From a virus, in IMG/VR virus record IMGVR_UViG_3300006810_000062, positions 1-52,771 of that record: 52,771 bases of DNA, one strand, 5' to 3'. Position numbers and translations under genes: made by a program. The notes under the pieces are model-generated. The model worked only from the letters and a program-made list of their open reading frames with translations, was not told where the DNA came from and did no database searches. Shown here one piece after another: positions 49,369-52,771 of the stretch (positions are counted from its first letter, which is position 1; each line of letters opens with the position of its first letter).

Positions 49369-49983
49369 ATGACTACAACTAAAGCATTGTTTGGCTTCCG
49401 ACCTTCTCGTAAAAAAGGCAATAACCCTAATAACGAGGGAGTCAGTGAATACCCTATAGCTTCAGGCTATGCAGCAAATATTTTTACTGGTGATCTAGTA
49501 AGAATAAATGCAGGATATTTACAAGCCATTACAACTGTAACTGAAATTGCTCAAGGCATATTTCAAGGAGTTAGATACACTGAAAATGGTGAACAGAAGT
49601 TCGGTAGATACTGGCCCTCTGGTACATCAGCCACTGATATCTATGCAATGGTAAATGACGATCCTTCTACAGTATTTGAAGTTCAAGCCGATGCTTCTGT
49701 TACTGCAGGAGATTTATATGGCTCTCAAAACTTTGGAGTTACATTAGGAGCTGGAAGTACTTTTACAGGTAACTCAGGTCATGGTATTGAAGCTGCTTTA
49801 AGAAGCAGTAGAATTTCTATGGTAAGAGCATTAGACCCTGTAATGGAACCGGGTAACGATGTTAACTCTGCAACTGAACGTGCATTTTTAAAATTAAATG
49901 TTCGTATAATTCAACATACAGATATGTTCATGGACTGTGCAGTTACTGCACCTGCCACTGTAACTGATCTTGTATTCACTTAA
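49369..49983 (+). CDS. capsid-associated (head decoration-like) protein
   Basis: 204 residues. AAGGAG before the ATG. Beta-rich: KALFGFRPSRKKGNNPNNEG, EYPIASGYAANIFTGDLVRI, a central Gly/Thr region and KLNVRIIQHTDMFMDCAVTA at the end. Located directly before the major capsid gene and probably a decoration or minor head protein. Its mRNA start region is bracketed by complementary 8-mers (49321-49328 and 49396-49403). Confidence 0.8.
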   Translation: MTTTKALFGFRPSRKKGNNPNNEGVSEYPIASGYAANIFTGDLVRINAGYLQAITTVTEIAQGIFQGVRYTENGEQKFGRYWPSGTSATDIYAMVNDDPSTVFEVQADASVTAGDLYGSQNFGVTLGAGSTFTGNSGHGIEAALRSSRISMVRALDPVMEPGNDVNSATERAFLKLNVRIIQHTDMFMDCAVTAPATVTDLVFT

Positions 49984-50000
49984 GATAGGGAGAATAAAAT

Positions 50001-50942
50001 ATGGCTATAAATAGAGGAAGTATTGCTAAAGAACTTCTCCCGGGTCTTAATGCTGTTTTCGGCATGGAGTATGGGGAAGTTGCTAATGAGCATGCACCTT
50101 TGTTCGACACTGAAAATTCAGATCGAGCATTTGAAGAAGAAGTATTATTTACAGGTTTCGGTACTGCACCAACTAAAAGTGAGGGTGCTGCTGTAACTTA
50201 TGATAATGCTCAAGAAAGTTATGTAGCAAGATATACACATGAGACTGTGGCTCTTGCATTTGCTGTAACTGAAGAAGCAATGGAAGATAATCTATATGAT
50301 ACTTTTGCTAAATTAAGAGCAAGAGGATTAGCTAGAGCAATGGCTAATACAAAGCAAGTAAAAGCTGCTGATGTATTTAACCAAGGATTTTCTGCTACTG
50401 CCACAGGTGGTGATGGTCAACCTTTCTTTTCAGCTTCTCATCCAACTGTAGGTGATGGAACTCAATCAAATACTTTAGGAGCTACTGATTTATCTGAAGC
50501 TGCTTTAGAATCTGCATTGATTACTGTTTCAAAAGCTAAAGATGATAGAGGTATTTTAATTGGTTTACAAACTAAATCACTTCATATACCTTCTGATTTA
50601 GCCTTCACAGCAGATCAAATACTAAATAGTACATTATCAACTGCAATAGGAGTTAACCCTACTACTGCTGCTAATGGTGCTACTAATGTTAATAATATTA
50701 ACTCAATCATGAACCAAGGTTTAGTACCGGGAGGTTTCTATGTAAATAGAAGATTTACCGATACTAATGGTTGGTACTTAAAAACTGATTGTCCTAATGG
50801 TACTAAAATGTTTGTACGTTCACCACTACAAACTAAAATGGAACCAGACTTTGATACTGGAAACTTAAGATTCAAATCCCGTGAAAGATATAGCTTTGGC
50901 TTTTCTGATTGGAGAGGTTTCTATGGTTCTTCAGGTTCATAA
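50001..50942 (+). CDS. major capsid protein (Mu gpT-like)
   Basis: 313 residues, GGGAG site. It begins NRGSIAKELLPGLNAVFGME and contains YTHETVALAFAVTEEAMEDN, RARGLARAMANTKQVKAADV and QPFFSASHPT, then TKSLHIPSDLAFTADQILN and RFKSRERYSFGFSDWRGFYG. This is the pattern of the Mu gpT-type HK97-fold capsid family. A terminator follows within 35 bases, as expected for the most expressed gene. Confidence 0.88.
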   Translation: MAINRGSIAKELLPGLNAVFGMEYGEVANEHAPLFDTENSDRAFEEEVLFTGFGTAPTKSEGAAVTYDNAQESYVARYTHETVALAFAVTEEAMEDNLYDTFAKLRARGLARAMANTKQVKAADVFNQGFSATATGGDGQPFFSASHPTVGDGTQSNTLGATDLSEAALESALITVSKAKDDRGILIGLQTKSLHIPSDLAFTADQILNSTLSTAIGVNPTTAANGATNVNNINSIMNQGLVPGGFYVNRRFTDTNGWYLKTDCPNGTKMFVRSPLQTKMEPDFDTGNLRFKSRERYSFGFSDWRGFYGSSGS

Positions 50943-50973
50943 TAATTTAGGTTTAAATTAATTAACTAATAAT

Positions 50974-51006
50974 GGGAAGGGTCATTGCATCCTTCCTATT
51001 TTTTTT
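50974..51006 (+). terminator. Rho-independent terminator after the capsid gene
   Basis: GGAAGG (50975-50980), a 10-base loop and CCTTCC (50991-50996), then TATTTTTTTTT. It follows the capsid stop by about 30 bases. The loop holds the -35 hexamer of the promoter at 50985-51013. Confidence 0.8.
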
Positions 51007-51013
51007 GTATAAT
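50985..51013 (+). promoter_or_regulatory. putative promoter TTGCAT-17-TATAAT inside the terminator
   Basis: TTGCAT (50985-50990), a 17-base spacer and TATAAT (51008-51013), 37 bases before the ATG at 51051. Same hexamers and spacing as at 4909-4937. It would restart transcription for the adaptor genes after capsid termination. Confidence 0.5.
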
Positions 51014-51050
51014 AAGGTATACAAATTTATTTTTATAAAGGAAAAATAAT

Positions 51051-51356
51051 ATGTCAACTACAATGAGAACAGGATTTGTTACAGGAAGTGGAGCAGTTTT
51101 AGATGTTACCTCTGATGCAGCAATATCTGATACAAGAATTAGAGCTATAAATTATTCAGGTGTTGGTACATTTTTAATTACAGGTACGTCTACTGATGCA
51201 GAAGGAAATACTAATGGAAGTAATATTAAATTTGTAGGTACTACTGCTACCGACACAGGTTCAATTTATTTGCCTGACTTAGGTATAAGGATGCCCGGTT
51301 CAGTAAAGGTTTCAGCACCTACTTCAGCTAGTACTGTGACAATTTTTTATGGCTAA
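51051..51356 (+). CDS. small head-tail joining or decoration protein
   Basis: 101 residues, AAAGG site. Beta-rich (MRTGFVTGSGAVLDVTSDAA, then TGSIYLPDLGIRMPGSVKVS) and without helices of note; related in character to the protein at 4961. The C-terminus overlaps the adaptor gene by 8 bases. Probably a head decoration or head-tail seal protein. Confidence 0.75.
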   Translation: MSTTMRTGFVTGSGAVLDVTSDAAISDTRIRAINYSGVGTFLITGTSTDAEGNTNGSNIKFVGTTATDTGSIYLPDLGIRMPGSVKVSAPTSASTVTIFYG

Positions 51357-52002
51357 TTATACTTATCTTGTAAATGATATTCTTGAAGCTGCTGAAAACG
51401 ACAGCACAGAATTTTTAAACTATATTCCTAAGATGATTTATAGAACAGAAGAAAGATTAACACGTGATCTAGACGATTATGGTTTAGTTTCTTATACGTC
51501 TGTAGCTGTGTCTAGTGGTAATAATCAATTAACTTTACCATCAGGAACAAGAATACTTAAGAATATAAATATTGTAGCTAATACTACAAAGATAAATTTA
51601 TTACAAAGAACTGATGAATATATAAATGACTATTGGAATGTAAGTGCAAGTACAGGTACACCACAATATTATGCAAGACGTAATAATGTAACAGTGTTAA
51701 TAGCACCAACACCTGTATCAACTTTTAATGGGGAGGTGGTCCACATATCTAGACCTACTACATTGACATCTGCAACAAATACAAATTATTTTACTGATTA
51801 TTGTTATGATGCTTTATTTAATGGTAGCATGGTTGAAGCTATGATCTTTAATAAAAACTATACTGCTGTTCCTTTGTTTGAAGGAAGGTATGTAGAAGCA
51901 ATACAAAGTTTACGTAATCAATCAAGAAGAACAAGAAGAGATGACATGCAGAATCCTACAAGTCCTGCAGGTGCAGACAATCCAATTATAGGGGGAAATT
52001 AA
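51349..52002 (+). CDS. head-tail adaptor (P22 gp4 / tail tubular A-like)
   Basis: 217 residues. Helical N-terminus (YLVNDILEAAENDSTEFLNY, then MIYRTEERLTRDLDDYGLVS), a beta middle (NNQLTLPSGTRILKNINIVA, then PQYYARRNNVTVLIAPTPVS), and a C-terminal helix (FNGSMVEAMIFNKNYTAVPL). Same layout as the adaptor at 2058. Likely the first ring under the portal. Confidence 0.85.
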   Translation: MANYTYLVNDILEAAENDSTEFLNYIPKMIYRTEERLTRDLDDYGLVSYTSVAVSSGNNQLTLPSGTRILKNINIVANTTKINLLQRTDEYINDYWNVSASTGTPQYYARRNNVTVLIAPTPVSTFNGEVVHISRPTTLTSATNTNYFTDYCYDALFNGSMVEAMIFNKNYTAVPLFEGRYVEAIQSLRNQSRRTRRDDMQNPTSPAGADNPIIGGN

Positions 52003-52003
52003 T

Positions 52004-52213
52004 ATGCCCGGAAAAAAGAAAAGATTTGGTAAAACTAAAAAAGTTTTAAATACTCTTAAAAATTTTGGAGTAGGAATGTTAGGAACTGCTCCACTTGATT
52101 TAATGGAGTTAGGATCAGCAGGAGGAATGGGATTAAAAGCTGCTCTTGGTTTAAAGAGTGGTGGAAAAGTTTCTTCAAAAATTAAAAAACCAAGTCACAA
52201 TAGATTATATTAG
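52004..52213 (+). CDS. small basic protein with Gly-Gly-Lys tail
   Basis: 69 residues, GGGGA site. Basic N-terminus (MPGKKKRFGKTKKVLNTLKN), a Gly/Ala/Leu-rich middle (GVGMLGTAPLDLMELGSAGG, then MGLKAALG), and the tail GGKVSSKIKKPSHNRLY. The Gly-Gly-Ser/Lys-like tail resembles those at 1909 and 2-598. Function unknown; possibly membrane-active or virion-internal. Confidence 0.75.
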   Translation: MPGKKKRFGKTKKVLNTLKNFGVGMLGTAPLDLMELGSAGGMGLKAALGLKSGGKVSSKIKKPSHNRLY

Positions 52214-52222
52214 GAGATTAGT

Positions 52223-52771
52223 ATGAGTGGTGGTATAACATCTATTCCAAAAGTTATAAGTGTAGGTAAAGATATTTTAGGTTTATTTACATCAGTAGGT
52301 AAGGGTGTTAAAAATAAAACAAAACAAACTAAAAATATAAATCGTAGAAACTCTATTCAGAATAAAACTACTGGTCAAATAAAAACTAATCAAGGCACAG
52401 GTACTAAGGTAGGTGTTACTCAAGCTCAAGATAAAGTAACAGGTCAAATAAAAACTATTAAAAAATCTAGACAAAATGTTATAGATAAAAAAGTTCAAAA
52501 TGCTAAAGCATTAGCAGGTGGTAAAAATATAATTAAGACTGGTGCAGTAGCATCAGCAGTTATTGCTACAAATAAAGCAGTTGATAATAAAGCTATAGCT
52601 AAACCTATTCCTAAACGTAGACCTAAAGATTTAAAAACAAATACACAAAAGAAAAAGAAAGTTGTTATAGATAAAAAACAATTTATGTTTGAAGGTAGTG
52701 GTTTACCTTACAGTGATAAGAAACCTAAAAAATTATCTAGTGTGGAATTTAAATCAGAAGTTATTAAAAAA
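52223..52771 (+). CDS. N-terminal part of a basic phage protein (runs off the window)
   Basis: 183 codons from the ATG at 52223 (GGAG upstream), still open at the last base. Lys/Thr/Gln-rich with an internal repeat-like pattern (two TGQIKT segments) and a basic, low-complexity body ending QFMFEGSGLPYSDKKPKKLS. Joining the window ends with one shared A continues the frame into 2-598, so this is probably the front of that gene. Confidence 0.75.
   Translation, partial: MSGGITSIPKVISVGKDILGLFTSVGKGVKNKTKQTKNINRRNSIQNKTTGQIKTNQGTGTKVGVTQAQDKVTGQIKTIKKSRQNVIDKKVQNAKALAGGKNIIKTGAVASAVIATNKAVDNKAIAKPIPKRRPKDLKTNTQKKKKVVIDKKQFMFEGSGLPYSDKKPKKLSSVEFKSEVIKK

Noticed and set aside
51008-51021. A fifth copy of the junction element on the plus strand
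   Set aside because: Only about 12 bases (TAAGGTATACAA) match and the GGTTG part is missing; it is better explained as part of the promoter region before 51051.

Overview
This window looks like one essentially complete genome of a lytic, tailed, podovirus-like marine phage, AT-rich (about one third G+C by eye). The evidence is a T7-type replication set (primase-helicase, family A DNA polymerase, gp2.5-like ssDNA-binding protein, endonuclease I), a P22-like portal, a tail-nozzle/adaptor set without tape measure or sheath, very large internal virion proteins, and no integrase or repressor. Gene content and base composition resemble phages of AT-rich marine Alphaproteobacteria (pelagiphage / HMO-2011-like groups). 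The host assignment is inference.

Layout. (1) Positions 1-22669, plus strand: head-tail adaptors, small basic proteins, a long array of tail-fibre genes, the tail nozzle, internal (ejected) virion proteins and a lysis block (T4-type lysozyme and holin-like proteins). (2) 22670-42267, minus strand: read from right to left, about 20 very small early genes, a C5 cytosine methyltransferase, MazG-like pyrophosphohydrolase, primase-helicase, DNA polymerase, SSB, exonuclease, endonuclease I, class II ribonucleotide reductase, a glycosyltransferase, a three-domain glycosyltransferase/methyltransferase/DUF115 protein and, last, the small terminase. (3) 42268-42788: a 521-base divergent control region. 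(4) 42789-52771, plus strand: large terminase, portal, GroES-like co-chaperonin, scaffold, head proteins and head-tail adaptors. The last frame is open at the right edge. It joins in frame to the frame open at the left edge if a single A is shared, so the molecule is probably a circle (or circularly permuted) of about 52,770 bp and regions 4 and 1 form one late module.

The early leftward genes would take over the host, recycle its DNA (endonuclease I, exonuclease) into dNTPs (ribonucleotide reductase, MazG) and replicate the genome. The late rightward genes build capsid, tail and fibres and lyse the cell. The glycan-modifying genes sit at the end of the leftward transcript.

Most unusual points: no CCWGG site could be found anywhere, with Pro-Gly always written as CCSGG; GCG/CGC is essentially absent (one instance seen); the DNA polymerase is split by a single in-frame TAA; a 24-bp element recurs at four leftward intergenic junctions and encodes a start-stop mini-ORF each time; the small terminase is far from the large one, on the other strand; and a three-domain glycan/methyl-transfer protein is present.
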